Position numbers and translations under genes: made by a program. A stretch of DNA of 17,590 nucleotides, taken from contig CAMPIM010000081.1 in NCBI GenBank assembly GCA_946886365.1, forward strand, positions 1 to 17,590, written 5' to 3'. A model generated the notes under the pieces. That model was not told the DNA's origin. It did not search any database and saw only the letters and a program-made list of their open reading frames with translations. Source of the stretch: an uncultured Novosphingobium sp. (lineage in GTDB: Bacteria > Pseudomonadota > Alphaproteobacteria > Sphingomonadales > Sphingomonadaceae). Shown here piece after piece: positions 8,237 through 15,684 of this stretch. Every line of letters starts with the position of its first letter. Position 1 is the stretch's first letter.

Positions 8237-8302
8237 GTGCTCCTGCGCAGGCGGGAGCCCAGTCCAAACGGCGGATCTGGGCTCCCGCCTGCGCAGGAGC
8301 AC
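8237..8302. repeat. REP/BIME-like palindrome between bamB and der
   Basis: Two perfect 26-base inverted arms (8237-8262 and 8277-8302) flank a 14-base spacer. Each arm carries the self-complementary core CCTGCGCAGG and can also fold alone as an 8-pair hairpin with one G-U pair, GCTCCTGC-GCAG-GCGGGAGC. The element is thus two REP-like hairpins head to head, as in bacterial interspersed mosaic elements. I recall similar GCTCC..GCGCAGGAGC repeats as common between genes in sphingomonads, but copy number cannot be tested here. In RNA it would form a very stable stem 25 bases after the bamB stop and 26 bases before der, able to end, protect or attenuate the transcript. Confidence 0.85.
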
Positions 8303-8326
8303 GCTTATCTAACATCATCTAAGGCG

Positions 8327-9661
8327 TTAACGAAACGCCGTCAGCTTGCCGTTGTCAGCAAGGATATAAAGCATGTTGTTGGCGACAACGGGGGAAAGCG
8401 ACATGGACTTGTCCATATCAACTGCCGATTGAACGGCGCCCGTTGCCGGATCGACATAGTTGAGATCGCCATGGGTGGATACCAGGATCAGGCGACCGCC
8501 TGCCAGAACGGGACCCGTCCAACGGATGGCGTTCGCCTTCTTCTTTTCCTTTTCCCAGCGGCGAAGCTGGCTGATCCAGCGAATCTTGCCGGTCGCGCGG
8601 GCGACGCAGAGCAGCTTTGCATCGCTGGTCACGACGAATACCCATTCGCCCGCAACCCACGGCGTCGAGATGCCCGCAATATTGATTTCCCACAGGCGTT
8701 GGCCGCTCACCAGTTCATAGGAGGCCATGCGGCCACCCTGACCGATGGCGAAGACCCGGCCACGGTCGATAACCGGATTGGCATCGATGTCGGTGAGGGA
8801 GGCGACGGCCGTTGAAATGCTGGTGCGCGAAAGGGCATCGCCCCACAGCGTGCGGCCATTTTCATAGCGGTAGGCGGTGAGCTCGCCCGAGCTATAGCCC
8901 GCGATCACCGTGCCCTGCGCAGCGGCGGGAGCGGCGACGCCGAACACGCCGGTCACCTGCAACGTGCCACTGTCGGTCCACTGCACTTCGCCATCGCTCT
9001 GGTTGAGCGCGAAGATCTGGTTGTCCTGCCCCATGACATAGACATGGCCGTTAGCGAGCGTCGGTGCGCCGCGAAGCGGGCCGCCGGGGCGCTTCTTCCA
9101 CAGGATGGAGCCGTTTGCGGCGCTGAGCGCGGCTACGTCGCCCACGCCGGTGCTCGCATACACCTTGTCATCGACGATGCTGACGCCACCGCCGAACAAG
9201 GCGCGGCCGCTGCCTTCGGCGGGCAGGGCAGTCTGCCAGAGTTTCGCGCCAGTCCCCGCATCGAAGGCGATGACATGGGCGCCCGCGTCGATGACGTAGA
9301 GCTTGCCGTTGGCGATCACCGGCGAGGAGGCGAGGCGCGCGCGAGGGGTGCTGCCCTCGATCGAGCTGGTCCAGGCCGTCGCGGGCGAGGTGCTCAGCGC
9401 AAGATTGCCCATCGCCTTGGCAGGGCTGCCGCCCGGCTGCGACCATTGGTCGTTGGCATAGGCTTCGGGTAGTGACACGGGCACATCGGCCAAGGTCGGA
9501 TCGACCTCCACGCCTTGCTCGTTGGTCAGGATGGATACGCGGTTGCCGACCACGGGGGTCTTGGGTCCACCCTTCTTGCCCCCGATGACGCCGCAGCCCG
9601 CCAGTAGCGCGACCATCGCGGCGACGGTCAGGACCCGGCGCGTGCCCGCAAATTTCGTCAT
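8327..9661 (-). CDS. bamB: Outer membrane assembly lipoprotein BamB-like, PQQ-type beta-propeller
   Basis: A 444-residue lipoprotein that as part of the BAM complex helps fold beta-barrel proteins into the outer membrane. A lipoprotein signal peptide ends in the lipobox LLAGC (Cys23). The rest is made of repeated propeller blades with PQQ-type motifs such as AFDAGTGAKLWQ, ALSAANGSILWK, ALNQSDGEVQW and YVDPATGAVQS. The length is somewhat above E. coli BamB (392). The frame stays open to 9724, but the ATG at 9661 has GGGGA 8 bases upstream and gives a clean signal peptide, so it is preferred over ATGs at 9670 and 9676. It starts 25 bases after the TPR protein gene. Pairing with a YfgM-like gene and der is a known arrangement in proteobacteria. 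Confidence 0.92.
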   Translation of the reverse strand: MTKFAGTRRVLTVAAMVALLAGCGVIGGKKGGPKTPVVGNRVSILTNEQGVEVDPTLADVPVSLPEAYANDQWSQPGGSPAKAMGNLALSTSPATAWTSSIEGSTPRARLASSPVIANGKLYVIDAGAHVIAFDAGTGAKLWQTALPAEGSGRALFGGGVSIVDDKVYASTGVGDVAALSAANGSILWKKRPGGPLRGAPTLANGHVYVMGQDNQIFALNQSDGEVQWTDSGTLQVTGVFGVAAPAAAQGTVIAGYSSGELTAYRYENGRTLWGDALSRTSISTAVASLTDIDANPVIDRGRVFAIGQGGRMASYELVSGQRLWEINIAGISTPWVAGEWVFVVTSDAKLLCVARATGKIRWISQLRRWEKEKKKANAIRWTGPVLAGGRLILVSTHGDLNYVDPATGAVQSAVDMDKSMSLSPVVANNMLYILADNGKLTAFR

Positions 9662-9686
9662 GCTGTGCATCCCCATGCGCTTATCT

Positions 9687-10385
9687 TCATCCCTGTCCCG
9701 GTACGGTCGGCGTTTCGACTGCATCTATGCCCAATAAGCCCGCCATCTGTCGCGCGCGTGAACGGATCGACTGAGGCACGGTGGCATCCTTTGCCATCGC
9801 TGCGAACAGCGGGCCAGCAAGATCGGGCTTGCGCATCTTCATATAGGATATGGCGACCAGTTCGCCCGCGCTGCCGAACCATGGCGCGCCTTCAACGGCG
9901 AGGGGCTTGAGGCGATCGACCACCTGTTGCGGCTGAAGCGTCTCGAACTCCAGCGTGGTCTGGCGGATCAGGGCGAGGTCGCGATAGGGCTGATCAAGCG
10001 AGCTGTCGGCTGCCATTGCCTTGTAAGCGGCGATCGCAGCCTTGTTGTCGCCCTTGCGCGCGGCGACGCCAGCTTTCACGAGCAGGGCTGACGCGCGGAA
10101 GCCGGGCTGGCTGGCGTCGGTCAGCGTGTCGAGTTGTTTGGCATCGGGCGTCCCGCCGCCCGCAGCGGCCGAGATGACCTTGTCCATTTCTTCGGACACG
10201 GCTTGCGATTGAGTGGCGCTGTAATGCTGCCAATAAAGCCATGCCGCAAAGGCAACGAGGCCGATGACCACGGCCGCGACGATCCAGCGGCCAAAGCGCT
10301 GCCAGAAGGTCAGCAATTGGTCCTGACGCACGGCCTCGTCGACCTCGCGCATGAATGCTTCGCTATTTTGCGGCGTCAGGGCCAC
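9687..10385 (-). CDS. YfgM-like tetratricopeptide membrane protein
   Basis: A 232-residue inner-membrane protein with a short cytoplasmic N-terminus, one membrane helix at about residues 34-52 (GRWIVAAVVIGLVAFAAWLY) and a periplasmic helical region with TPR-like repeats (PF09976 type). In E. coli YfgM is an ancillary subunit of the SecYEG translocon that works with the chaperone PpiD and is encoded next to bamB and der, as here. This protein likely helps periplasmic handover of secreted proteins, though that is inferred from the family and context. The start is GTG at 10385 with GGAG 6 bases upstream. The C-terminal tail is Pro/Thr-rich. panB ends 74 bases upstream on the same strand. Confidence 0.87.
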   Translation of the reverse strand: MALTPQNSEAFMREVDEAVRQDQLLTFWQRFGRWIVAAVVIGLVAFAAWLYWQHYSATQSQAVSEEMDKVISAAAGGGTPDAKQLDTLTDASQPGFRASALLVKAGVAARKGDNKAAIAAYKAMAADSSLDQPYRDLALIRQTTLEFETLQPQQVVDRLKPLAVEGAPWFGSAGELVAISYMKMRKPDLAGPLFAAMAKDATVPQSIRSRARQMAGLLGIDAVETPTVPGQG

Positions 10386-10459
10386 GTGGGTCTCCAGATA
10401 TGCGTCAGAAAAAGCTCGCGGAAGGCGCGATCAATAGCGGCGGTGGCGCTTAGCGCAAA

Positions 10460-11332
10460 TCACTTTTTGGGGCGATAGACCTGATCTGCGGTGGGAAAGC
10501 TGCGATTGCGTACTTCGACGGCATAGCGTTCGGCTGCATTGCTGATGGTTTCGGCAATGTTTTCGTATCGTTTCACGAAGCGTGGCACGCGTTCGAACAT
10601 GCCGAGCATGTCCTCGGCGACCAGCACTTGGCCGTCGCAATGGGCCGACGCGCCGATGCCGATGACGGGAATGTCGATGCTGTCGGTGATGGCGACGGCG
10701 AGGTCTTCCATCACTCCTTCAAGGACCACGGCGAACGCGCCGGCTTTAGCAACGGCGCGGGCGTCGTCCATGATCTTGGCATGTTCTTCCTGGCTTTTGC
10801 CGCGAGCGCCATAGCCGCCCAGTGCGTTGACGGCCTGGGGCGTGAGGCCGACATGGGCCATGACGGGGATGCCGCGCTGGGTGAGGAAGGCGATGGTTTC
10901 GGCCATTGCCTGACCGCCCTCCAGCTTGACGGCGGCGCATCCGGTTTCGGCCATGACACGGCTGGCGCTGGCGAAGGCCTGGGCGGGGGAGGCTTCGTAG
11001 CTGCCGAAGGGCATATCGACGAGGACGAGGCTGTGGTAGCTGCCCCGGACGACGGCGGCGCCATGGGCAATCATCATGTCGAGCGTGACGGCAAGGGTCG
11101 AGGGCAGGCCGTAGATCACCTGGCCGAGCGAATCGCCGACGAGCAGCATGTCGCAATGGGGATCAAGGAGCTGTGCCTGCCGGGCGGTGTAGGCGGTCAG
11201 CATCACCAGCGGCTCGTCCGTCTTGCCTTCGACCTTGCGGCGCTGGATCGCGGGGACGGTCAGGCGCTTCATTGGCGCGGGCGTGGGATTGGCGCGGCTG
11301 GTGGAGGTGTCGAGGGTGAAGGTGGTGGACAT
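10460..11332 (-). CDS. panB: 3-methyl-2-oxobutanoate hydroxymethyltransferase
   Basis: A 290-residue cytoplasmic enzyme that transfers a hydroxymethyl group from methylene-tetrahydrofolate to alpha-ketoisovalerate to give ketopantoate, the first step of pantothenate and CoA synthesis. The TIM-barrel signatures are all present: GDSLG with the metal-binding Asp67, DMPF with Asp106, VKLEGG with Lys136 and Glu138, HVGLTPQ (160-166) and VLEGV with catalytic Glu205. It is about 25 residues longer than E. coli PanB owing to a Thr/Ser-rich N-terminus. The ATG at 11332 has only a distant GGGG; an in-frame ATG at 11272 would give the usual length but has no ribosome site, so the start is somewhat open. 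It heads the leftward panB-TPR-bamB-der cluster. panC is not in the window. Confidence 0.97.
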   Translation of the reverse strand: MSTTFTLDTSTSRANPTPAPMKRLTVPAIQRRKVEGKTDEPLVMLTAYTARQAQLLDPHCDMLLVGDSLGQVIYGLPSTLAVTLDMMIAHGAAVVRGSYHSLVLVDMPFGSYEASPAQAFASASRVMAETGCAAVKLEGGQAMAETIAFLTQRGIPVMAHVGLTPQAVNALGGYGARGKSQEEHAKIMDDARAVAKAGAFAVVLEGVMEDLAVAITDSIDIPVIGIGASAHCDGQVLVAEDMLGMFERVPRFVKRYENIAETISNAAERYAVEVRNRSFPTADQVYRPKK

Positions 11333-11423
11333 GAAGGCGATGTACCCCAGTGGGGTGGCGGGCGCAAATCGGGTGGGGGGCCGGTTTTGGCGAAGTGGAA
11401 TTAGAGAAGGAAATGGCGAATTG

Positions 11424-11462
11424 AAAAAGATGCGGGAGCGGCGGGCCTGTGCCGCTCCCGCA
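11424..11462 (-). terminator. Intrinsic terminator of the TonB-dependent receptor gene
   Basis: A perfect 12-base inverted repeat (11431-11442 and 11451-11462, arm TGCGGGAGCGGC) has an 8-base loop and is followed on the minus strand by TCTTTTTC. It starts 22 bases after the receptor stop codon. This is a textbook Rho-independent terminator for the leftward receptor gene and insulates panB, which starts about 90 bases further on. Confidence 0.88.
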
Positions 11463-11484
11463 GGGGGTGAACATCGTTACGGGA

Positions 11485-13944
11485 TCAGAACGAGAATTTG
11501 ATCGTCCCGCCCCAAGTCCGGGGATCGCCAGGCTGGCCAGCGATCAGGCCGGTGTTGCCGGGAGCAACCTGAAGATTTTCGATATAGTTGACGTCGAACG
11601 CGTTGCGGACCCAGCCGAAGACATCGAAGCCTTCGCCGCGGAAGCCTGCGCGGAAGTTGGTGAGCGCGTAGCCCTTTACTTCGGTGTAGCGCGAGGGTGA
11701 GGCGTTGGAGTTCCAGTGCGAGCGGTAATTGCCGTCCACGCCCAGATAGACCTGGCCTTCCTTCGCCAGCAGCGTCACCGGAATGTTATATTCCGCGCCG
11801 TAGGAGAAAGCCCATTTCGACACGCCGGGCAGGTCCTGACCGGAGATGTCGCACTGGCGAGGGCTGGCAGCGCCCGGAACGCCTGGCTGCGAATAATCCG
11901 GCGTGGCGCCAGAAGGTTGCGAGGGGCCACCCGACAATTCAGGCGGGCAGGGCGCGTTGGTGAACTTCTTATATTTGGCGTCGGTGTAGGCGGCATTGGC
12001 ATAGGCGGTGAAGCGGTCGCTGGCGACCACCTTGAAGTCCGCCTCGATACCCTGCGACCGGACCTTTTCGGCATTGGCGAGGTAGCCGCGCACGGTGCCG
12101 AACTGGCCGCCGTTCACGGTTGCCTGGAAATCCTTGATCGTGGTGCGGAAGGCCGAGATGTTGAAGGTCGCGCGCCGATCCCACAGCTGGGTTTTCAGCC
12201 CGACTTCGAAATGCTGGACCGATTCCGGCTTCACCGTTGCGGCGTCATAGTTGACCGTATTGTCCAGGTTGAGCGGCAAGCCGTTCTGGTTGATGCCCAG
12301 CGTCTTGAAGCTCTTGGCATAGGTCGCATAGGCGAGGACGTCCCGCGCGAACTTGTAGTTGACGTTGAAGTCGTAGGTGAAGTTCCACGCGCTGTCCGAT
12401 GGGGCGCTTACCTGCGGCTGATAGATGCCGCACTGCTGTGAGGTGCCCGCAATCGTGCCGGGTGCCGGTGGCGTGGTGCAGCTGATCGCCTGACCCTGCG
12501 CGTTCGTCACGACACGCTGGTAGAAGCCTGACTTCTTGTCGTAGTTGAGCCGGAGGCCGGGCTGGATCGTCAGCGCATCGGTGACTTTCCAGCTGAGCTG
12601 ACCGAACAGCGCTGCGCTCTCGCTCTTCAGCCACTGCGTGTTGCTGGCGGTGAGGCCCGCAAGCGTTGCAGGGTTGTTGGCCGGGTTCAACGGGTCCGCC
12701 GAGGGTGCAAGGCTCCACTTGGCGGCTGCTGCCCCCTGCTGCTCCGTGCCCTGTGTGTCGATCCGCTGTTTGAAGCCGAAGAGGCCGACGACAAAGTCGA
12801 TCTTCTGGCTTTCGTAATTGTAGCGGAATTCCTGGCTATACTGGTTCTGTTGCGAGGGGTTTTGCGATTTGGACACAATCGGCAGGCCCGTAAAGTCGCG
12901 GTCATTTTCCGGCTTCCAGTCCCAGAAGCGCCAAGCGGTGACCGAGGTCAGCGTGCCGGGGCCGACGTCCCACTTCACCCGCGCCGAAACGCCGCCAATC
13001 TTGTTGCCAGCGTTCAGATTGCTGTCGAGGTCGGACAGGCGGTCATAGGGATTGCGGCTGGGCACGACATAGCCCTGCGCTGCGGCGAGAGCGTCATATT
13101 GACGGTTCAGCGGGCGCTGCGTGCGGCCGACGCGGACGAAGGTGGTGCCGCAGCATTCGGGGTCCTGCTTGCTATAGTCGCCTGACAGGGTGATGCTGAA
13201 ATCGTCGTTGGGCTGGAACAGCAACTGGCCACGCAATCCCAGATTGTCCTGCTCGTTGATCCAGCGCTGCGACGTGACGTTGTAGAGCGTGCCCCTGCGG
13301 CTGGTCGCGGCGACCGCGAGGCGGGCGGCGACTGTGTCGGAAAGCGGGCCGGAGATGGCGGCCTTTGCCTGCCGGTAATTGAGGTTGCCGACGCTGAGTT
13401 CCGCACGGCCTTCGAAATCGAAGGTCGGTTGGTTGGTCGTGATGTTGATCGCGCCCGCCGTCGTGTTCTTGCCGTAGAGCGTGCCCTGCGGGCCGCGCAG
13501 CACTTCGACCTGGTTCACATCCAGAAAGTCGAAAGTCGCGGCGGCGACGCGGGAATTGTAGACGTCATCGACATAGATGCCGACGCCCTGCTCGAAGCCA
13601 TCGCTGGTGAGGCCGAACGGGACGCCAAGGCCACGGATGTTGACCGAGGTGTTGCGGGGATTGGTGGTATATACCTGCAAGGTCGGGGCCAGCTGCTGAA
13701 GCTTCACGACGTTGAAATTGCCGGTCGCTTCGATGCTGTCGCCACGAATTACGGAGATCGCCAGCGGCACTTCCTGCGCCGTTTCGGCACGGCGGCGGGC
13801 GGTGACGATGATCACGTCGCCGCGAGGATTGGCAGCTTGTTCGGCCGCGTCGGCGGTTGGAACAGGCACTTCCTCGGCATGGACGCTGGACGCAAAGATG
13901 GATGCGCTCGCCACACCGGCGAGCAACAGATAACGCGCAATCAT
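11485..13944 (-). CDS. TonB-dependent outer membrane receptor
   Basis: An 819-residue outer-membrane transporter that takes up a large or scarce substrate using energy from TonB-ExbB-ExbD. A Sec signal peptide ends at about VHA (residue 23). A TonB-box-like stretch DVIIVTA is at 43-49. Next is the plug domain, with VNIRGLG and the strongly conserved VEVLRGPQGTLYGKNTTAGA, then a 22-strand-type barrel ending in the C-terminal aromatic signature (TIKFSF). Paired cysteines appear in probable outer loops, including an adjacent pair in DPECCG. The protein resembles the many sphingomonad receptors of unknown ligand, and no siderophore or sugar genes are nearby. The ATG at 13944 follows GGAAGGGG. It has its own terminator. 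Downstream of a YezD gene, a link to sulfur nutrition is possible but unproven. Confidence 0.94.
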   Translation of the reverse strand: MIARYLLLAGVASASIFASSVHAEEVPVPTADAAEQAANPRGDVIIVTARRRAETAQEVPLAISVIRGDSIEATGNFNVVKLQQLAPTLQVYTTNPRNTSVNIRGLGVPFGLTSDGFEQGVGIYVDDVYNSRVAAATFDFLDVNQVEVLRGPQGTLYGKNTTAGAINITTNQPTFDFEGRAELSVGNLNYRQAKAAISGPLSDTVAARLAVAATSRRGTLYNVTSQRWINEQDNLGLRGQLLFQPNDDFSITLSGDYSKQDPECCGTTFVRVGRTQRPLNRQYDALAAAQGYVVPSRNPYDRLSDLDSNLNAGNKIGGVSARVKWDVGPGTLTSVTAWRFWDWKPENDRDFTGLPIVSKSQNPSQQNQYSQEFRYNYESQKIDFVVGLFGFKQRIDTQGTEQQGAAAAKWSLAPSADPLNPANNPATLAGLTASNTQWLKSESAALFGQLSWKVTDALTIQPGLRLNYDKKSGFYQRVVTNAQGQAISCTTPPAPGTIAGTSQQCGIYQPQVSAPSDSAWNFTYDFNVNYKFARDVLAYATYAKSFKTLGINQNGLPLNLDNTVNYDAATVKPESVQHFEVGLKTQLWDRRATFNISAFRTTIKDFQATVNGGQFGTVRGYLANAEKVRSQGIEADFKVVASDRFTAYANAAYTDAKYKKFTNAPCPPELSGGPSQPSGATPDYSQPGVPGAASPRQCDISGQDLPGVSKWAFSYGAEYNIPVTLLAKEGQVYLGVDGNYRSHWNSNASPSRYTEVKGYALTNFRAGFRGEGFDVFGWVRNAFDVNYIENLQVAPGNTGLIAGQPGDPRTWGGTIKFSF

Positions 13945-14118
13945 AAAAATTCCCCTTCCGGAGGTCCGGTGAATGTTGATCGCGGCGTTTCCGGTTGGCC
14001 GGTCAACACCGATGGTCTGGGAATGGTACTGGACAGTTGGCGGCCCACCCCCTGCCGCCTATCATTAACCGCCTGTCCGGCGGCTTGGTTTTGCAGCCCT
14101 TAAAGGCCCCCGCCGCTT

Positions 14119-14310
14119 TCAGGCGGTGAGACGAGTCTTTTCCGTCACGTCGATCTGGACGACGCGGGCATCATGCACGGTCAATGTGATCGACCCGAAA
14201 CGCAGTGCTTCAAGAACGCCGCGAACCTTTTCGATGCTGACGGAAATGTCCGCCCGCTGGCCATCTGCGCGGCCGTTGCGGGCAAATTCTGTTGATCGGC
14301 TATCACTCAT
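14119..14310 (-). CDS. YezD family small protein (DUF2292)
   Basis: A 63-residue protein whose C-terminal 40 residues match the YezD/DUF2292 pattern: VRGVLEALRFGSITLTVHD, then a VVQIDVTEKTR ending. The function is unknown; I recall the family as often encoded beside sulfate or cysteine uptake genes. The first 23 residues are polar and probably flexible. The frame also allows GTG at 14316, but the ATG at 14310 has GAGG 5 bases upstream, while the GTG has no ribosome site. A sigma70-like promoter sits just upstream at 14328-14355. The receptor gene starts 174 bases downstream on the same strand, so they could form one transcript, though no hard evidence is visible. I saw only a 5-pair hairpin (14069-14083) in that gap. 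Confidence 0.8.
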   Translation of the reverse strand: MSDSRSTEFARNGRADGQRADISVSIEKVRGVLEALRFGSITLTVHDARVVQIDVTEKTRLTA

Positions 14311-14327
14311 AAGCACCTCATGGCCCG

Positions 14328-14355
14328 CTTATATCTCAACTAATTCAATAGACAA
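14328..14355 (-). promoter_or_regulatory. Sigma70-like promoter of the YezD gene
   Basis: On the minus strand TTGTCT (14350-14355, 4/6) and TATAAG (14328-14333, 5/6) are separated by 16 bases. Transcription would begin near 14321, about ten bases before the ATG and just before the GAGG ribosome site. The region is AT-rich compared with the rest of the window. Confidence 0.55.
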
Positions 14356-14398
14356 AAAAGCAAATATATAGGGCGCCCAAGTTTGCCTTGTCGCGCCC
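14354..14398 (-). terminator. Terminator-like hairpin after the hydrolase gene
   Basis: Outer arms GGGCGC (14371-14376) and GCGCCC (14393-14398) enclose an inner stem CAAG/CTTG with a 5-base loop. On the minus strand the hairpin begins 9 bases after the hydrolase stop and is followed by TATATATTT and then a run of six T (14354-14359). The T-run is a little far from the stem, so strength is uncertain. It overlaps the -35 of the YezD promoter by two bases. Confidence 0.6.
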
Positions 14399-14407
14399 CA
14401 TTAAAAT

Positions 14408-15082
14408 TCAGCCGATCAATCGCATTGCCGCCAGTTTGCGGTCATGTTGATGATGGGCGAGGGGGACGGCTGGCCGCATCTGCCGCATGAGCGAAGCCTG
14501 TTCATGTGCGTTATCGACCAGCCGTTCCAGCAGGGATTGGCCGAAATCCCATGTGCCAAGATTGGCTTCAGCGTTGATATGTCCGCTAAAGCCCCCATCG
14601 ACAAAGCTGCTGCCCCAGTTTTTGGCGATACTGTGGGCGCGTTCGAAGAAGATATAGGGGTCGTTGCGGCTGGCGACGACGATCGACGGGAAGGGCAGCT
14701 GTGCCCGCGGCGTCGGTCCAAAGCCGCCGATCGTTTCGGGTGTTTCCATCCGGTCGCAATCGGGCGGAGCGACCAGCAATGCGCCCGTCACCGGCCAGCC
14801 ATAAGCCTGGCTCTGCAACGCGCCCCACCAGGCGACAGCGAGGCAACCCAGGCTGTGCGCGGCCAGGATGATCGGTCCTTCAACTTCGCGAATCGCCGCA
14901 TCGAGGCGAGTGACCCATGCATTGCGGTTTGGGCTGGCCCAACTGCCCAGATCGACACGTTCGCAATCGCCGCGCATGCCCTCCCAAAGGGTCTGCCAAT
15001 GACCGGGGCCGCTGTTGTTGAGACCTGGTATGGTCAGCACGACAGAATTGCGCGCGTCGCCCAGATGTCCGAATCGGTCCAT
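14408..15082 (-). CDS. RBBP9/YdeN-type alpha/beta hydrolase
   Basis: A 224-residue cytoplasmic serine hydrolase of the RBBP9/YdeN family (PF06821). The N-terminal motif IPGLNNSGPGHWQTLW (18-33) is typical. The nucleophile elbow is AHSLG with Ser77, the acid is Asp141 in SRNDPY, and the base is His169 in SGHINAEA, so the triad is complete. Natural substrates of this family are not known in bacteria. A GTG at 15106 would add eight residues, but the ATG at 15082 has GAGG 8 bases upstream and is preferred. The last 30 residues are basic and His-rich, beyond the usual fold. The gene stands alone between its own candidate promoter and terminator. Confidence 0.88.
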   Translation of the reverse strand: MDRFGHLGDARNSVVLTIPGLNNSGPGHWQTLWEGMRGDCERVDLGSWASPNRNAWVTRLDAAIREVEGPIILAAHSLGCLAVAWWGALQSQAYGWPVTGALLVAPPDCDRMETPETIGGFGPTPRAQLPFPSIVVASRNDPYIFFERAHSIAKNWGSSFVDGGFSGHINAEANLGTWDFGQSLLERLVDNAHEQASLMRQMRPAVPLAHHQHDRKLAAMRLIG

Positions 15083-15117
15083 GGTGTGATCCTCGTCCAA
15101 TTGCACGATGGATGTAT

Positions 15118-15146
15118 ATTCTATTCTTTAGGTAGACAATGCTTCA
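15118..15146 (-). promoter_or_regulatory. Possible promoter of the hydrolase gene
   Basis: TAGAAT (15118-15123 on the minus strand, 5/6 match to a -10) lies 17 bases after TGAAGC (15141-15146), a poor -35. The stretch is AT-rich and lies 36 bases before the ATG. The weak -35 suggests an activator may be needed; the palindrome just upstream could be its site. Confidence 0.35.
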
Positions 15147-15150
15147 GCGA

Positions 15151-15170
15151 CCAAATGTGTCCAAATTTGG
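15151..15170. promoter_or_regulatory. Palindrome with half-site repeat upstream of the hydrolase gene
   Basis: CCAAATTTGG (15161-15170) is a perfect 10-base palindrome, and its half-site CCAAAT recurs exactly 10 bases earlier (15151-15156), one helical turn away. The position, just upstream of the candidate -35 of the hydrolase gene, suits a transcription factor site. No known regulator is identified. Confidence 0.35.
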
Positions 15171-15232
15171 GCGATTGGATTCATCTGGGGTTCAGCATTG
15201 GAAGAGCGCCCTAAGGGCAACAACTTCGCCTG

Positions 15233-15598
15233 TTACCAAGGATATATAAGGCCGTAATAGGAGTAGACGTTGCGGCCATAGGTCTCGTCATATTCCGGCC
15301 GCGTGTCCGCCAGATGACGAGGGGCGCTGTCCAGCACCTCCTTGCTAAGATCGACGATATAGCCGCCCTTGTCGGTGTCGTAGCTCAGCATCGACCATGG
15401 GATGGGGTAATGATCATGGCCAATGCCGAGAAAGCCGCCAAATGATAGGACGGCGTAACGGACCTGACCGCTGCGCTTTTCCACCATGAAATTCGAGATA
15501 TGGCCCAACCGTTCGCCTTCGCGGTTGTAGACGGCGGTTCCTTCGACCCGGTCGGATGCGATCAGGTCGCCGGGATTTTCCACTGCCGGGTCAGTCAT
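15233..15598 (-). CDS. PRC-barrel domain protein
   Basis: A 121-residue cytoplasmic protein with one PRC-barrel domain, the small beta-barrel also seen in RimM and photosynthetic reaction centre subunit H. The pattern seen is VEGTAVYNREGERLGHI, then VEKRSGQVRYAVLSFGGFLG and the PIPWSML turn. Stand-alone PRC-barrel proteins are abundant in alphaproteobacteria and often respond to stress; their biochemical role is unknown. The C-terminus is Tyr-rich. A GTG at 15604 is in frame, but the ATG at 15598 has a full AGGAGG ribosome site 6 bases upstream, which the GTG would overlap, so the ATG is chosen. An EcfG-type promoter lies at 15637-15661. The gene is divergent from osmC. Confidence 0.9.
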   Translation of the reverse strand: MTDPAVENPGDLIASDRVEGTAVYNREGERLGHISNFMVEKRSGQVRYAVLSFGGFLGIGHDHYPIPWSMLSYDTDKGGYIVDLSKEVLDSAPRHLADTRPEYDETYGRNVYSYYGLIYPW

Positions 15599-15636
15599 TG
15601 TCACCCTCCTGAACAGGAATCAGGCTATGATGATGA

Positions 15637-15661
15637 AACCGAGCAGGGTCAGCGGGGTTCC
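15637..15661 (-). promoter_or_regulatory. EcfG-type general stress response promoter of the PRC-barrel gene
   Basis: On the minus strand GGAAC (15657-15661) is followed after 16 bases by GGTT (15637-15640). The alphaproteobacterial EcfG sigma factor recognises GGAAC, a 16-17 base spacer and CGTT, so 8 of 9 positions fit. Transcription would start near 15630, leaving a leader of about 30 bases with the AGGAGG site. The promoter points towards the PRC-barrel gene. Activity is inferred. Confidence 0.55.
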
Positions 15662-15684
15662 CACTCTTCACGCAGGAGGATGAC

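Noticed and set aside
9662..9724. Longer BamB N-terminus beginning at 9724
   Set aside because: It would overlap the TPR protein gene and push the lipoprotein signal peptide inward; the ATG at 9661 has a good ribosome site and gives a clean signal peptide.
10628..11404. A 258-codon plus-strand frame opposite panB
   Set aside because: Gly/Asp-rich translation of the reverse complement of a conserved enzyme gene; no domain and no ribosome site.
14069..14083. CCGCC/GGCGG hairpin between the YezD and receptor genes
   Set aside because: Only five pairs and no T-run; expected by chance in GC-rich DNA, so not called a terminator.
13945..14118. Possible riboswitch upstream of the TonB-dependent receptor
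   Set aside because: I looked for cobalamin- or SAM-type conserved cores and saw none; there are only short GC-rich repeats.
14444..15214. A 256-codon plus-strand frame opposite the hydrolase gene
   Set aside because: The minus strand encodes a complete serine-hydrolase triad; the antisense product has no recognisable features.
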